A stretch of DNA of 52,845 nt from Candidatus Melainabacteria bacterium (GCA_016201905.1 JACQBQ010000013.1:1-52845); one strand, 5' to 3'; positions 43,808 through 52,746 are shown, counted from the stretch's first letter. Notes: generated by a model from the sequence alone, not told the origin. Numbers and translations: made by a program.

Positions 43808-43925
43808 AGAGACCTTCTTCTTAATTTAAACTCTATTAACATTAAAAAAATATAAAGATCACCAATCTCAGTACTGAAGTAGATTACTATAAAACAACCT
43901 TATTTAATAATTCAAAATACTCCAA

Positions 43926-45527
43926 ATGATTATTTCTAATACAACTTTAACAAGCGATCTTAAGACTTTTCTATACTTCTTTAATAGAAAATATTCTTTA
44001 CTTAATACTCCTAAATGTATTCAAGAAGAACATTTTATAGAAAGTGCTCTAAATGGAAATAGCACTTTTGAATCTGCTTTTCCTAGGTTTTTAGTAGAAG
44101 CTGCAAGGTGGAGGATTTCTCTTGAAAATCCTCTAAATCAAGATAAATTACAAGCTCTAAATACTTTTAAAAGAAGGCATTCTGAGAATGCTCCTGTTTG
44201 TGCTTTTGAGCTTGAAAGATTTTTTATTGAAGATATTAAATCTATTGTTAGGTATTATAACTTTAAAAAAGCAAAAGAAGGACAAATAAAAATCTCTCCA
44301 GATGAGTTTACAGACTGGTTTATTAATGAATGGCTTGCAAATGTAAGAGATTTTAATCAGCCTTCAAAAGGAATTTATCCGGATGAATTAGTAGAGATAG
44401 CTGTATTTAGAGCAAAGATTCAAAGTGAACCTAAAACCCTGGAAAAATTAAACGCTATAAGAGATACTTTTGGCTACAAGACTAATTATATAGTCTATGA
44501 AAACTATAATAAACAATTATTAAAAAGTTCAGCAGAAACTTTAGAGGGTTCAGTAAGAGCGCTTAGAAAAATACATGGTAAGAAAATTGCCTTTGAATTA
44601 ATCAAGAGAAATAAATTATTACAAACAGCAAGACCAGATACTATTACTTCAGCACATGATGAGTTAGTAAAAATATATGGACTTGAAAAGGCTAAAGAAA
44701 TCGGCTTTCAAAATCCTGTGGTCTACAGAAGTACGAATGTCAAATCAGCACATGATGAATTAGTGAAAATACATGAGTTAGAAAATGCTAAAAAGATTGG
44801 CTTTAAAGATCCACAAGTCTACACAAGTACAAATGTCAAATCAGCACATGATGAACTGGTAAAAATACACGGGTTAGAAAATGCCAAAAAGATTGGCTTA
44901 AGAAATCCACAAGTCTACACAAGTACAAATGTCAAATCAGCATATGACAAATTAGTAGAAATACACGGGTTAGAAAATGCCAAAAAGATTGGCTTTAAAG
45001 ATCCACAAGTCTACACAAGTACAACTATCAAATCAGCACATGATGAACTGGTAAAAATACACGGGTTAGAAAATGCTATAAAGATTGGCTTTAAAGATCC
45101 ACAAGTCTATAAAAGTGCAAGTATCAAATCAGCACATGATGAGTTAGTAAAAATACACGGGTTAGAAAATGCCAAAAAGATTGTCTTTAAAGATCCACAA
45201 GTCTATAAAAGTGCAACTATCAAATCAGCATATGACAAATTAGTAGAAATACACAAGCTAGAAGATGCTATAAAGATTGGCTTAAGAAATCCACAAGTCT
45301 ATAAAAGTGCAACTGTCAAACCAGTACATGATGAATTAGTGAAAATACATGAGTTAGAAAATGCTAAAAAGATTGGCTTAAGAAATCCACAAGTCTACAC
45401 AAGTACAAATGTCAAATCAGCACATGATGAACTGGTAAAAATACACGGGTTAGAAAATGCTAAAAAGATTGGCTTAAGAAATCCACAAGTCTACACAAGT
45501 ACAAATGTCAAATCAGCACATAATTAA
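43926..45527 (+). CDS. 32-residue tandem-repeat (helical solenoid-like) protein
   Basis: A 533-residue protein without signal peptide. Residues 1-241 are a helical N-terminal domain with no family I know (two Cys only). Residues 242-529 are nine units of exactly 32 residues, pattern SAHDELVKIHGLENAKKIGF then KDPQVYTSTNVK; a more degenerate unit lies just before. Variation is modular: GFKDP or GLRNP, YTSTNVK or YKSATIK. Each unit could form two helices of a solenoid. The gene ends in a tenth unit cut by TAA, with the frame continuing afterwards. No Shine-Dalgarno seen. Confidence 0.7.
   Translation: MIISNTTLTSDLKTFLYFFNRKYSLLNTPKCIQEEHFIESALNGNSTFESAFPRFLVEAARWRISLENPLNQDKLQALNTFKRRHSENAPVCAFELERFFIEDIKSIVRYYNFKKAKEGQIKISPDEFTDWFINEWLANVRDFNQPSKGIYPDELVEIAVFRAKIQSEPKTLEKLNAIRDTFGYKTNYIVYENYNKQLLKSSAETLEGSVRALRKIHGKKIAFELIKRNKLLQTARPDTITSAHDELVKIYGLEKAKEIGFQNPVVYRSTNVKSAHDELVKIHELENAKKIGFKDPQVYTSTNVKSAHDELVKIHGLENAKKIGLRNPQVYTSTNVKSAYDKLVEIHGLENAKKIGFKDPQVYTSTTIKSAHDELVKIHGLENAIKIGFKDPQVYKSASIKSAHDELVKIHGLENAKKIVFKDPQVYKSATIKSAYDKLVEIHKLEDAIKIGLRNPQVYKSATVKPVHDELVKIHELENAKKIGLRNPQVYTSTNVKSAHDELVKIHGLENAKKIGLRNPQVYTSTNVKSAHN
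44649..45512 (+). repeat. nine tandem 96-bp coding repeats
   Basis: Nine head-to-tail 96-base units, each coding for one 32-residue unit. Neighbouring units are very similar in DNA as well as protein, which points to recent expansion or gene conversion. Confidence 0.92.
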
Positions 45528-45572
45528 TTAGTAAAAATACGCAAGTTAGAAGATGCTCTAGAAATTGTTTAG
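45513..45572 (+). pseudogene. remnant of the tenth repeat after the stop
   Basis: After SAHN and TAA (45525-45527) the same frame continues as LVKIRKLEDALEIV and then TAG (45570-45572). Neighbouring units have GATGAATTA where this one has AATTAATTA, so a change created the stop and the protein lost about 15 residues. Confidence 0.65.
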
Positions 45573-45605
45573 CACTATAAAAAAATCGATCCAAGAATCT
45601 TATAA
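45573..45605 (+). pseudogene. duplicated permease C-terminal coding sequence
   Basis: In the same frame after TAG the sequence encodes HYKKIDPRIL and a TAA stop. The ABC permease ends YKKIDPRIS (43756-43782). The DNA matches at 25 of the last 30 bases. It is probably the original end of a permease gene separated by the repeat-protein segment, or the relic of a second permease. Confidence 0.6.
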
Positions 45606-45650
45606 TTTACAATTGAGGATTAAGAATGCAGAATTATCAATTCTTAATTA

Positions 45651-46757
45651 TCAACTCTTAATTCTTAATTTCTTAATTACTTTCTCAGTCACAGCCAATG
45701 CCATCTCAATATCTCTATCACTTACAAAACCCAGATGACCTATGCGAAATATTTTATCTTTTAGGGTATCCTGTCCATTAGCCACTGTAATATCCCAGTC
45801 TTTTTTATATGCAGCTCTAATATCTGGAACTGAAACTCCATCTGGCGGATAAATAGCTGTAATGGCTGCACTTGCATCCTTGTCTTCAGTTAAAAGTTTT
45901 AGACCCAATCCTTTCAACCCAGCGCGTAAATTACTTTTCAAACATTCATGGCGTTTAACAATATTTTCTAAGCCTTCTTTTTTCATCATTTCAAAAGCTT
46001 TTTTTAATGCACAGATAAAAGACACATTTGGAGTAAACGGTGTAGTCTCATCATCCAGAGATTTTTTATGTTTGCCAAAATCCCAGTAAAACTTTGGACA
46101 CTTAGACTTCTTATAATATTCCCAAGCTTTCTTACTCACATAAATAAAACTTAGTCCAGGCGGAATCATAAAGCCTTTTTGTGAACCTGAGATAACGATA
46201 TCTAACCCCCAGCTATCTATTTCTACATTCATACAGCCAAGACTTGTAACTGCATCTACTAAGAGCAAAGCACCATGATTCTTTACAACCTTTGCGATTT
46301 TTTCTAGATCATTTGCAGCACCTGTAGATGTTTCACTATGAGTAACAGTAACCACTTTTATTTCTTTGTTTTTATCCAGTGATAATCTTTGTTCGAGTAA
46401 TTTTGGGTCGATAACTTTTCCCATCTCACACGTAAACATTTCTACATCAGCTCCAAAAGTCTGGGCAATCTGACCAAATCTTTTTCCAAAAACACCTATA
46501 ACTAAAGATAAAACTTTATCGCCTGGCGAAATTACATTACTAATAGCTGCTTCCATAGCACCAGTACCACTTGCAGTATAGATAAATGCATCAGAGTCTT
46601 TTGTTTTTCCAAGCCATTTCAGGTCTTCAATACAGGACATAAAAATATCTGAAAACTCTTTAGAGCGGTGCCCTATGGGGTGCCTAGCTAGCTCTACAAG
46701 TACTGTCTCTGGTACAGGAGTAGGGCCAGGTATCATTAGGAAGGATTTATCTTGCAT
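45651..46757 (-). CDS. class V aminotransferase (alanine/serine-glyoxylate type)
   Basis: A 368-residue PLP enzyme. The start MLIPGPTPVP-like sequence (FLMIPGPTPVPETVLVELAR) and SGTGAMEAAISN are hallmarks of alanine/serine-glyoxylate aminotransferases and the (S)-ureidoglycine and phosphoserine-like relatives. PLP Lys is in ISGSQKGFMIPPG and the cofactor Asp in LLVDAVTSLGCM. It probably handles serine or glyoxylate. The substrate cannot be fixed from sequence. It converges with the repeat-protein gene and is divergent from hisB. Confidence 0.85.
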   Translation of the reverse strand: MQDKSFLMIPGPTPVPETVLVELARHPIGHRSKEFSDIFMSCIEDLKWLGKTKDSDAFIYTASGTGAMEAAISNVISPGDKVLSLVIGVFGKRFGQIAQTFGADVEMFTCEMGKVIDPKLLEQRLSLDKNKEIKVVTVTHSETSTGAANDLEKIAKVVKNHGALLLVDAVTSLGCMNVEIDSWGLDIVISGSQKGFMIPPGLSFIYVSKKAWEYYKKSKCPKFYWDFGKHKKSLDDETTPFTPNVSFICALKKAFEMMKKEGLENIVKRHECLKSNLRAGLKGLGLKLLTEDKDASAAITAIYPPDGVSVPDIRAAYKKDWDITVANGQDTLKDKIFRIGHLGFVSDRDIEMALAVTEKVIKKLRIKS

Positions 46758-46796
46758 AATAGATCTTTAATTTAGGATGATTCTGTTTAATTTACT

Positions 46797-46824
46797 GTAG
46801 AGGCGCGCCATGGTGCGCTTCTAC
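46797..46824. repeat. 28-bp near-palindrome between divergent genes
   Basis: Arms GTAGAGGCGCGCCA and TGGTGCGCTTCTAC pair with two G-T positions. It is GC-rich compared with its surroundings and lies between the aminotransferase and hisB promoters. Confidence 0.65.
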
Positions 46825-46888
46825 TACAATCATTAAAACACGATAAATCATTGATGAAGTTAATTGTATATGTTAAATTATAGATATT

Positions 46889-47500
46889 ATGCCAGGACAA
46901 GAAAAAACAATAAAATCCAGAACAGCAAGAATAGAACGTAAAACAAATGAGACAAGCATTACATGCAATCTAAATATAGATGGTACAGGTCGGGGTGTAA
47001 TTGCTACCGGAATACCATTTTTTGATCATATGTTAAATCAATTAAAAAAACACAGTTTTATAGATATGGATTTAAGTGCCAGCGGAGATTTGGAAATAGA
47101 TTCACACCATACAGTAGAAGATGTAGGAATCGTTTTAGGCATGGCTATAAAAGAAGCACTTGGCGATCGCCAAGGAATAGTACGTTATGCAAATACTAAA
47201 GTGCCACTTGATGAAGCATGCGTAGAGTGTGTTTTAGATCTTTGTACAAGACCTTTTATTTACTATGATTTAAAGTTTAACAAAGAAAGAATAAACAATT
47301 TTGAACTTGAATTAAATCTTGAGTTCTGGAAAGCACTTGCATTTAATGCACCATTTACACTTCACTTAAAACAAGCCTCAGGAATTAACTCACATCATAT
47401 TATTGAAGCAGGCTTCAAAGCATTTGCTCTGGCATTTGATCGTGCAAAACAAATTGACAATAGAATAAAAGGTTCAAGATCTACTAAAGGGGCCATGTAA
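46889..47500 (+). CDS. hisB: imidazoleglycerol-phosphate dehydratase
   Basis: A 203-residue enzyme of histidine synthesis. It dehydrates imidazole-glycerol phosphate to imidazole-acetol phosphate. The manganese motifs are seen in PFFDHMLNQL, DSHHTVEDVGIVLGMAI and GINSHHIIEAGFKAFALAF. The usual length is 195-205. It is the monofunctional type, without a phosphatase domain. No other his gene is present. Divergent from the aminotransferase gene. Confidence 0.95.
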   Translation: MPGQEKTIKSRTARIERKTNETSITCNLNIDGTGRGVIATGIPFFDHMLNQLKKHSFIDMDLSASGDLEIDSHHTVEDVGIVLGMAIKEALGDRQGIVRYANTKVPLDEACVECVLDLCTRPFIYYDLKFNKERINNFELELNLEFWKALAFNAPFTLHLKQASGINSHHIIEAGFKAFALAFDRAKQIDNRIKGSRSTKGAM

Positions 47501-47588
47501 CCAAAAGTATCATTTCAAGATAAAAGCTTAACTAAATCAGAGATTTTACCTGCTAAAAAAATAAACCTGTGTCAGATAAAATTGCTTC

Positions 47589-47789
47589 ATGATAAGCAGA
47601 AAGCAAGATTATTTATCAAGCATTTCAAAAAATCTTGGCTTAGCATTATTTACACCATTTGGCTCTTTGTTATTTCAATGGATTGTATTTAAAAAAGATA
47701 TTTCTGCGGATAGCCTTTATTATTCAATCGGCTCTCTCTTTGTTGGAATCTTATTTCTGGTTTTAGGGTATATAATCATAAGAGACTGA
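47589..47789 (+). CDS. small membrane protein, two helices
   Basis: A 66-residue protein with two predicted membrane segments (LGLALFTPFGSLLFQWIVF and YSIGSLFVGILFLVLGYIII) joined by a short charged loop KKDISADS. There is no clear Shine-Dalgarno. Its stop is two bases before the Shine-Dalgarno of the next tiny gene, so both are probably translated from one message. Downstream of hisB on the same strand. Unknown function. Confidence 0.5.
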   Translation: MISRKQDYLSSISKNLGLALFTPFGSLLFQWIVFKKDISADSLYYSIGSLFVGILFLVLGYIIIRD

Positions 47790-47801
47790 AAGGAAGAAAA
47801 G

Positions 47802-47915
47802 ATGATTTCAGGCGAAATAGTATTCTGGTTCTCTATGTTATTTTTCTTGTGTCTTTTAGCTGTTATTTTATTTGTTTACTATAAAGACATAAAACAACCT
47901 CGTTCAAAACATTAG
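47802..47915 (+). CDS. 37-residue single-helix membrane protein
   Basis: ATG at 47802 follows an excellent Shine-Dalgarno, AAAGGAAG. The product is one membrane helix (VFWFSMLFFLCLLAVILFVY) and a basic tail YKDIKQPRSKH, oriented tail-in by the positive-inside rule. It looks like a small subunit of a membrane complex or a regulator, but I do not recognise it. Confidence 0.55.
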   Translation: MISGEIVFWFSMLFFLCLLAVILFVYYKDIKQPRSKH

Positions 47916-47971
47916 CAAATTACAGTACAGTAATTATTAACCGAAGTAACCTTCTCTACTGCACACGTTTA

Positions 47972-48646
47972 CTACATTGCAAACGGACTAAAATCAGTCT
48001 TGTAATCATAATAGTCTTCATGCTCTTGTTTTTTCAAAAACGCAACTGCTTTATATGTAAAAGGCGTAGCAATTACTTCCCATAATACTTTTAAAGTATA
48101 ATTTGCTGCCATAACAGAAAAAATAAGATGCCATGGAAAAGCAATAAGTCCACCAAATGCTAAAGGATAAAAAATTAAAGTGTCAACAGCTTCACCTATA
48201 ACAGTAGATCCAATAGTTCTTGTCCAGAGATATTTTCCACCTGTCAGTATTTTCATTTTGGCAAGGGTAAAAGAATTAGCAAACTCTCCTGCCCAAAAAG
48301 CAAGCATTGAGCTAAAAACTGTCCGTGGAGCATTACTAAAAACAGTTTCATAAGCTTTTTGATTAGGCCAATCATGTGCTGGCGGAAGGCAAAGAACAAT
48401 CTGAATCGCTAGAGTAGAAATCAACATAGCTGAAAAGCCAATCCAGATAACCCTTCTACTTTTTGCATATCCATAGACCTCAGTTAATATATCTCCGAGT
48501 AAATAAGAAATCGGAAAAAATATAATGCCAGAACCAAAAGCAAACTTACTGATCTGAGCAAACTTATTATTAGCAACAAAATTGGAAAGTAATAAAACAA
48601 CAACAAAAGTTACTGTTGCAATATCTAGATATTTATAACTTTTCAT
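47972..48646 (-). CDS. yhhQ: queuosine precursor transporter (YhhQ family)
   Basis: A 224-residue membrane protein with about six helices. Family traits: FFPISYLLGDILTEVYGYAK, HDWPNQKAYETVFSNAPR and SMLAFWAGEFANSF. YhhQ takes up 7-cyano-7-deazaguanine (preQ0) or a related base for queuosine in tRNA. It starts two bases after pyrG and is presumably co-transcribed with it. No queuosine biosynthesis gene or preQ1 riboswitch is visible here. Confidence 0.9.
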   Translation of the reverse strand: MKSYKYLDIATVTFVVVLLLSNFVANNKFAQISKFAFGSGIIFFPISYLLGDILTEVYGYAKSRRVIWIGFSAMLISTLAIQIVLCLPPAHDWPNQKAYETVFSNAPRTVFSSMLAFWAGEFANSFTLAKMKILTGGKYLWTRTIGSTVIGEAVDTLIFYPLAFGGLIAFPWHLIFSVMAANYTLKVLWEVIATPFTYKAVAFLKKQEHEDYYDYKTDFSPFAM

Positions 48647-48648
48647 TT

Positions 48649-50316
48649 TTAATTTTCTGCTCGCAATTTTTCACTGGCAGATGATTGTTGTTCTTGTGTT
48701 AAAGGTAAACCTAAAATTGTTTTTATAAAGCCAAAAAATAAAGGATGTGGTTTTTCAGGACGTGATTTAAACTCTGGATGAAACTGGCTTGCTAAAAAGT
48801 AAGGATGATTTCTAAGCTCAATTAGCTCTACTAGGGTATTATCAGGTGATGTTCCACTAAAAACCATCCCACTTAAAGAAAGTCTTTCACGATAAAAATT
48901 ATTTAGTTCATATCTGTGCCTGTGGCGTTCATAAATCAGTTCTTCCCCATATACAGATCTTCCTTTTGTTCCGTTTAATAAAACACATGGGTATTTCCCA
49001 AGGCGCATGGTACCGCCTTTTTGAGAAATGTTTTCCTGAGCAGGCATTAAATCAATTACAGGATGTAATGTTCCAGGCGCAAATTCAGTGCTATTTGCTC
49101 CAGTCAGTCCACATACATTCCTTGCAAACTCAATTACCGCACACTGCATACCAAGGCAAAGCCCAAGATAAGGCAGTTTATTTTCTCTGGCATATTTTAT
49201 GGCATTTATTTTTCCTTCAATGCCACGATCTCCAAAACCGCCTGGAACAATAATACCTTCTACACCCTGAAATATTTCTTTTAAATTAACTGTATTATCC
49301 AAGTCATCTGACAGTACCCATCTCACCTCAACATCTACACCACAGTGTGCACCAGCATGATTAATAGCTTCTACAACACTTATATAAGAATCTGAAAGTT
49401 TTATATACTTACCAACTATTGCAACCCTTGCTAATTTTTTACCACCTACTCCTTCCGGTTTTTTTAGTTTGTTTACTAACTCTTGCCAGTTATCTAAATC
49501 TGGAGGAACACTAACCAAGCAAAGCTTATCCATTATTCTTTCTGCCAGTCCTTCTTTTTCTAAAGCAAGCGGGACTTCATAAATTGATTTTTGATCTTTA
49601 CATTCAATTACAGATTCAATCGGGACATCAGTATAAAGAGATAGTTTTTCTTTTATAGCTTTAGGAACTACTTTTTCTGTTCTACATACCAGAATATCAG
49701 GCTGAATACCTTTTCCTCTAAGGATTTCAACGCTATGCTGTGTTGGCTTTGTCTTAATTTCATTTGTAGCTTTTAAATTTGGAAGTAATGTTACATGAAC
49801 ATAAGCAACATTTTCCCGACCGACATCATTTCTAAACTGCCTTATAGCTTCTAAAAATATTAAACCTTCAATGTCACCTACCGTTCCACCTACTTCTACT
49901 ATTACTATTTCAGCATTTGAACCAGTTGCAGCTCTTCGAATTCTTTCCTTGATTTCATTTGTAACATGTGGAACCATTTGAACCGTACCACCGAGATAAT
50001 CACCTGTTCTCTCACGACTTATCACAGACTGATAAATACTACCAGCGGTAACATTGTTAATTTGAGTTAAGTCTGTTCCTATAAATCTTTCATAATGTCC
50101 AAGATCAAGATCTGTTTCAGCACCATCTTCAGTAACAAATACTTCACCATGTTGATAAGGCGACATTGTACCTGGATCTATATTTAAGTAAGGATCCATC
50201 TTTTGAATGGTCACTGAAAATTTTCTAGCTCTTAAAAGACATCCCAGTGAAGCAGCTAAAATACCTTTGCCTAGGCTGCTTACCACCCCCCCGGTTACAA
50301 ATATATATTTAGTCAT
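48649..50316 (-). CDS. pyrG: CTP synthase
   Basis: A 555-residue enzyme that aminates UTP to CTP with glutamine. The amidoligase domain (1-270) has [20 protein letters not shown] and [20 protein letters not shown]. The class I glutaminase domain has the nucleophile Cys in [10 protein letters not shown] and His/Glu in [11 protein letters not shown]. The start ATG overlaps the distal copy of the gatC-derived stop (TAATG). Its Shine-Dalgarno AGGAGG lies in that duplicated segment. yhhQ follows two bases after. Confidence 0.95.
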   Translation of the reverse strand: MTKYIFVTGGVVSSLGKGILAASLGCLLRARKFSVTIQKMDPYLNIDPGTMSPYQHGEVFVTEDGAETDLDLGHYERFIGTDLTQINNVTAGSIYQSVISRERTGDYLGGTVQMVPHVTNEIKERIRRAATGSNAEIVIVEVGGTVGDIEGLIFLEAIRQFRNDVGRENVAYVHVTLLPNLKATNEIKTKPTQHSVEILRGKGIQPDILVCRTEKVVPKAIKEKLSLYTDVPIESVIECKDQKSIYEVPLALEKEGLAERIMDKLCLVSVPPDLDNWQELVNKLKKPEGVGGKKLARVAIVGKYIKLSDSYISVVEAINHAGAHCGVDVEVRWVLSDDLDNTVNLKEIFQGVEGIIVPGGFGDRGIEGKINAIKYARENKLPYLGLCLGMQCAVIEFARNVCGLTGANSTEFAPGTLHPVIDLMPAQENISQKGGTMRLGKYPCVLLNGTKGRSVYGEELIYERHRHRYELNNFYRERLSLSGMVFSGTSPDNTLVELIELRNHPYFLASQFHPEFKSRPEKPHPLFFGFIKTILGLPLTQEQQSSASEKLRAEN

Positions 50317-50489
50317 TATCCTCCTATCTTAGGCACTCTGAAAAATCCATATAACCTTTTTTCACATGCTTCAGCCTCGCAGATCTCGGCTTCCGCATTT
50401 CCGAAGATTTCCCATTCCTTATTTTTCGACATTCGGTGATTACTCTTCGTAATCACCTCTTTTGATTTATCATAAATAGCAATCAACTT
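50316..50489 (-). pseudogene. in-frame gatC extension with duplicated gatC tail
   Basis: After the gatC TAA (50490-50492) the same frame stays open for 57 codons and stops at TAA 50318-50316, overlapping the pyrG ATG. The last 36 bases (50352-50317) repeat the gatC 3' end (50526-50491) with two mismatches and encode [10 protein letters not shown] again. The 138 bases between the copies hold a perfect GGTGATTAC/GTAATCACC hairpin (50434-50458). This looks like an element that entered gatC and duplicated its tail. Confidence 0.7.
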
Positions 50490-50774
50490 TTATTCTCCTA
50501 TCTTAGGTACTCTGAAAAATCCATATTCCTCATGTGGGGCATTTTTAAGTATTTCATCTCTGGCAAATTGTTTTTTTACAAGATCTTCCCTCATTACATT
50601 TACTGTAGGAATTGGCTGAGTCATTGGTTCAACACCTTTAGTATTTACTTCATTTAATTGATCAATGTAATCAAGAATCTTTGAAAGTTGCTTTGAATAT
50701 AGATCAATTTCTTCTCCAGTCAAAGATAACCTTGCCAGCTTAGCTACATGTTCAACTTGTTCTTTTGTTATCAT
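50490..50774 (-). CDS. gatC: aspartyl/glutamyl-tRNA amidotransferase subunit C
   Basis: A 94-residue subunit of GatCAB, which converts misacylated Glu-tRNA(Gln) or Asp-tRNA(Asn) to the amide form. Motifs: EQVEHVAKLARLSLTGEEID and LSKILDYIDQLNEV, then the C-terminal FRVPKIGE. GatC stabilises the amidase GatA. gatA and gatB are not in the window. The reading frame reopens after its stop (see 50316-50489). Nearest downstream gene is pyrG. Confidence 0.92.
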   Translation of the reverse strand: MITKEQVEHVAKLARLSLTGEEIDLYSKQLSKILDYIDQLNEVNTKGVEPMTQPIPTVNVMREDLVKKQFARDEILKNAPHEEYGFFRVPKIGE

Positions 50775-50894
50775 TTTTATCGGAACATCCTTTGCTTATC
50801 TATTTTCACCAAATTATAATTTGCTCTTTTGTCATTATAATCTTATATATTGTAACAAATAGATTCACAGGTCTATATTAAAATTACTTACAAA

Positions 50895-51467
50895 ATGTTT
50901 AAGCCTTTAAAAAGATCATTCTTTGAACGCAATACCCTGGAAGTAGCTCCTGAATTACTTGGGAAAAATATCATATTAAGACAAAGCCGTAAGAAAGAAA
51001 GACGAGGAATAATAGTAGAAGTAGAAGCATATACAAATGATGATCCTGCTTGCCATGCTGCACGTGGTAAAACTTTGCGAAACGAAGTAATGTTTGGGCC
51101 TGGTGGATTTAGTTATGTTTACTTTATTTATGGAATGTATCATTGTCTTAATTTCGTAACTGAAGAAGAAGGGATTCCAGGAGCAGTATTAATAAGGGCA
51201 CTGGAGATTCCAGATGAAGACCCACGCATAGCAAGTGGACCAGGAAAACTTTGTAAACATTTAAAAATTACAAAAAATCACAACAAGTTAGACTGCTGTA
51301 ATGAAGACAGTTCTTTAATAGTTACAAATAACAATTCAAATAAAAAACACTGTTTTCCAATTACCCAGACACAAAGGATTGGGATTTCGCAAGCTTCACA
51401 CTATCCATGGAGGTGGTACATAAAAGACAACCCTTCAGTTTCTAAAACTATAGAGAAAAGGGTATAG
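50895..51467 (+). CDS. 3-methyladenine DNA glycosylase (AAG/MPG family)
   Basis: A 190-residue alkylbase DNA glycosylase. It removes alkylated purines in base-excision repair. Family motifs: FFERNTLEVAPELLGK, RGIIVEVEAYTNDDPACHA (the activating Glu), FGPGGFSYVYFIYGMYHCLN and ASGPGKLCKHLKI. The length agrees with bacterial members. Residues about 136-160 are a Asn/Lys-rich insertion. It is divergent from gatC, and the histidine kinase gene follows after 21 bases. Confidence 0.92.
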   Translation: MFKPLKRSFFERNTLEVAPELLGKNIILRQSRKKERRGIIVEVEAYTNDDPACHAARGKTLRNEVMFGPGGFSYVYFIYGMYHCLNFVTEEEGIPGAVLIRALEIPDEDPRIASGPGKLCKHLKITKNHNKLDCCNEDSSLIVTNNNSNKKHCFPITQTQRIGISQASHYPWRWYIKDNPSVSKTIEKRV

Positions 51468-51488
51468 TAATAATAAGAAATTAAAATT

Positions 51489-52709
51489 ATGAATACCCTG
51501 AATAAAGAAGAGGCTTACATTAATTTTTTAGAGTGTGTAAACAAAGCACAAGACATTGAGTCTTTATTAAAAGATACTTTTAAAATTATTCAAAAAGCTT
51601 TTAGTGTTAGTAGGGTTCAATTATGGGAAGAAGTAAGTGACTTAAATGAGTTGTCAATTTTTTATGAATATTACTCCGAGAATGAAACTTCAATGCTTAA
51701 GTTTAGAGTGTCAGCCTTACCAGAATCTACAAAAAGACTTTTTCAAGAAGTTACTTTATGGGAATACCTGAATATTACAGATGAAAAATTAATTGGGTTT
51801 AATATCAAATCATTAATTGGGGTTGGGTTTCAACTCCCTGAGAAAAAAATCGGGGTTTTGGTTTTAAGTTCAAAAGAAAAAAACAAGAAATTAAATGACA
51901 CTGAGATCAATTTTTTAATAAGAATAAAAAACCAACTTGAGGTTAGCATTGAAAAGGTACAGATGCTACAAAAAAATAAAGAAGAAACAAAAAGACTTTA
52001 CAACCAAAACAACAAACTCAGAGAGCTGGATAGGCTTAGAACAAATTTCATTAACAATATAAGCCATGAATTCAGAACACCACTTGCAAGCATTTTAGGT
52101 TTCAGCAAAATGCTAACAAGCAAAAACCATATATCAGACTCCACTAAAGAAATAGTTGAACAAATACAACAGGCCTCAAACAGGCTTTCATCGCTTATCA
52201 GTGATTTCTTGCAGATTAATAAGACCACCACAGAAGGATGGGTTGCACATTTTGAACCCAGCGATATTGGAGAAATAGTTAAACAGTCTGTTGAAGAATT
52301 TAATTCCTTGTATAAGAGCCATACGATCTCTTATATCATTTCAAATAATTACCCGATCTTAAAAACAGACCCGAAGTTGATTCGTCAGGTTCTGGATAAT
52401 TTAATTTTAAACGCTATTAAATATTCACCAGGGAAAGATAGCGTTACTGTTTCTCTTGAAATCTCGACAAATACCAAAGAGCTAAATATTTCAGTAAGTG
52501 ATAAAGGAATAGGAATTGACAAAGAAGAAATTCCAAAAATTTTCAACAGACTTTATCGTTCAACAAATCCACAAGTACAAAAAATTGCAGGGTCCGGGTT
52601 AGGGCTGGCAATTTGCAAAGAAATTATTACCACCTTAAACGGGAAAATTGAAGTAGAAAGTAAATTAAATAAAGGTAGTAAATTTACTTTTACCCTGCCG
52701 ATTAACTAA
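51489..52709 (+). CDS. soluble sensor histidine kinase with GAF-like domain
   Basis: A 406-residue kinase without membrane segments. Residues about 5-155 look like a GAF sensor domain (SLIGVGFQLPEKKIGVLVLS). A coiled coil leads to the HisKA H-box FINNISHEFRTPLASILGFS (phosphorylated His). The ATPase domain has the N-box LDNLILNAIKYSPG, VSDKGIGIDKEEIPKIFN and GSGLGLAICKEI. It senses a cytoplasmic signal. No response regulator is next to it. A terminator follows. Confidence 0.9.
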   Translation: MNTLNKEEAYINFLECVNKAQDIESLLKDTFKIIQKAFSVSRVQLWEEVSDLNELSIFYEYYSENETSMLKFRVSALPESTKRLFQEVTLWEYLNITDEKLIGFNIKSLIGVGFQLPEKKIGVLVLSSKEKNKKLNDTEINFLIRIKNQLEVSIEKVQMLQKNKEETKRLYNQNNKLRELDRLRTNFINNISHEFRTPLASILGFSKMLTSKNHISDSTKEIVEQIQQASNRLSSLISDFLQINKTTTEGWVAHFEPSDIGEIVKQSVEEFNSLYKSHTISYIISNNYPILKTDPKLIRQVLDNLILNAIKYSPGKDSVTVSLEISTNTKELNISVSDKGIGIDKEEIPKIFNRLYRSTNPQVQKIAGSGLGLAICKEIITTLNGKIEVESKLNKGSKFTFTLPIN

Positions 52710-52713
52710 ACCA

Positions 52714-52738
52714 CTGTGTGCTGAAGCACACAGGTTTT
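52714..52738 (+). terminator. Rho-independent terminator
   Basis: An 8-bp stem CTGTGTGC/GCACACAG (52714-52721 and 52726-52733) with loop TGAA, followed by GTTTT, five bases after the kinase stop. It could also be part of the subterminal structure of the adjoining IS element. Confidence 0.7.
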
Positions 52739-52746
52739 AATCGTCA

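Noticed and set aside
44649-45512. CRISPR-like or TALE-like array
   Set aside because: The 96-bp units have no unique spacers and are one continuous coding frame. The 32-residue units lack the TALE/BAT consensus and its paired variable residues.
45600-45670. AT-rich ATTCTTAATT repeats
   Set aside because: Short, imperfect, low-complexity repeats between convergent genes; no clear function.
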